From assembly GCA_018136815.1 (NCBI GenBank), contig CM030943.1, forward strand, positions 2,566,223 through 2,630,222: a stretch of 64,000 nucleotides of DNA. The letters run 5' to 3'. Position 1 is the first letter of the stretch, and each line of letters opens with the position of its first letter. The DNA comes from Isochrysis galbana. Lineage: Eukaryota > Haptophyta > Isochrysidales > Isochrysidaceae. Positions 63,500-64,000 of this stretch are shown one piece after another. The notes beneath the pieces are model-generated. The model was not told the origin of the DNA. It did no database searches and saw only the letters and a program-made list of their open reading frames with translations. The position numbers were made by a program, and so were the translations under genes.

Positions 63500-64000
63500 C
63501 TATGCAATTGCCGCGGGCGGGAGTGAAAGCTATGCAGGCTGAATCTCCGCTCGTGTAGTCAAGCCGTGGGAGAGACCAGGCCGGCGCGACTGGGGCGCCT
63601 TCCACGGCGAGCTTCCAGCCCGCAATGGCCACACCCACCCACCCTCCGCGCCCGTATGCTCCCCCTCCACCGCGAGCCCAGGCTGTGCCGCGCCCACTCT
63701 CTCGATGCACGGGATCTGTTCCACGTGCGTGCAGCATGACAGTCGAGCTCTACTCCGCTCTCTTCGTATGCGTGCCACGTGGGGTCCACTGGACTTGCCC
63801 TTCTGTTGCTCGACCTGGTTCCGCTGCTTAGTGCACGCAGGCACTCGTGTGTACTCGCCCTGCTTTACTTGCTGTCTGCTCGTGTCTGAGCTCCAGCCCC
63901 TCCGCATCGCAGTTTCCCCCTCTCGGTCCCTCTATCTCTCGGCCCTTCTCTCTGTTCCTCAGAGGTCTCCCTCGCCCGCTTTCTCTACCCCGCCTTCCGA
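63500..64000. other. Upstream part of the aminotransferase locus
   Basis: The first coding exon should lie here or outside the window; no stretch convincingly matches the family N-terminus. The last 120 bp are CT-rich. Confidence 0.4.

Overview
The window reads as nuclear DNA of a GC-rich unicellular alga. Haptophyte or a similar lineage is my inference, not proof. The evidence is: genes split by short GC-rich introns, most with GTGCGN or GTGAGN donors and one with a GC donor; a gametolysin-type (M11) protease with a pherophorin-like Ser/Pro-rich linker; a BspA-like leucine-rich-repeat protein; and heavy, recent retroelement invasion. There are two runs of exactly 100 N (1011-1110 and 31401-31500), so this is a scaffold.

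Host genes, left to right: a nine-exon gene (about 4829-9279, +) combining a proline-rich N-terminus, Ala-rich coiled coil, UBA domain and kinesin-light-chain-like TPRs; an unrecognised Ser/Tyr-rich multi-exon gene (12952-15783, +); tRNA-Val(UAC) (17667-17741, -); a secreted BspA-like LRR protein (18727-19446, -); a secreted metallophosphoesterase (19578-20958, +, three exons); an interrupted TRM13-type tRNA 2'-O-methyltransferase (43578-45935, +); a small Ser-rich membrane protein (48204-48521, +); a membrane-anchored M11 metalloprotease (51583-54540, +); a 120-residue AT-rich ORF (56466-56828, +); a dioxygenase-like exon and a cytochrome b561 fragment (57.3-58.4 kb, +); and an eleven-exon aspartate aminotransferase (61069-63499, -) whose N-terminal exon was not found.

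The centre (23155-42431, minus strand) is one Ty3/gypsy chromovirus. Its boundaries are fixed by two 1.38-kb LTRs (TG...CA) and a 5-bp target-site duplication GGGGT at 23150-23154 and 42432-42436. Its polyprotein runs Gag, in-frame UAG, Ser/Pro-rich spacer, phage-type cytosine-5 DNA methyltransferase domain, aspartic protease, reverse transcriptase, RNase H, integrase, chromodomain. Gag starts inside the LTR. A 5.3-kb part of pol appears twice on either side of the 31401-31500 gap; this is best read as two contig ends that were not merged, so the real element would be about 13.9 kb. It inserted into ORF1 of another, apparently non-LTR, element called here the MERA family.

The MERA family recurs at least eight times. 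Each copy begins with a short hairpin 3-4 nt upstream of a conserved start (Met-Glu-Arg-Ala in most copies). Other mobile DNA includes an approximately 940-bp SINE-like element (two full copies with 15-16 bp target duplications, two fragments), two copies of a 150-200 bp TA-flanked MITE, a 557-bp terminal-inverted-repeat element, a degraded gag of the same chromovirus family at 1-1010, and minisatellites, one of them next to the tRNA gene.
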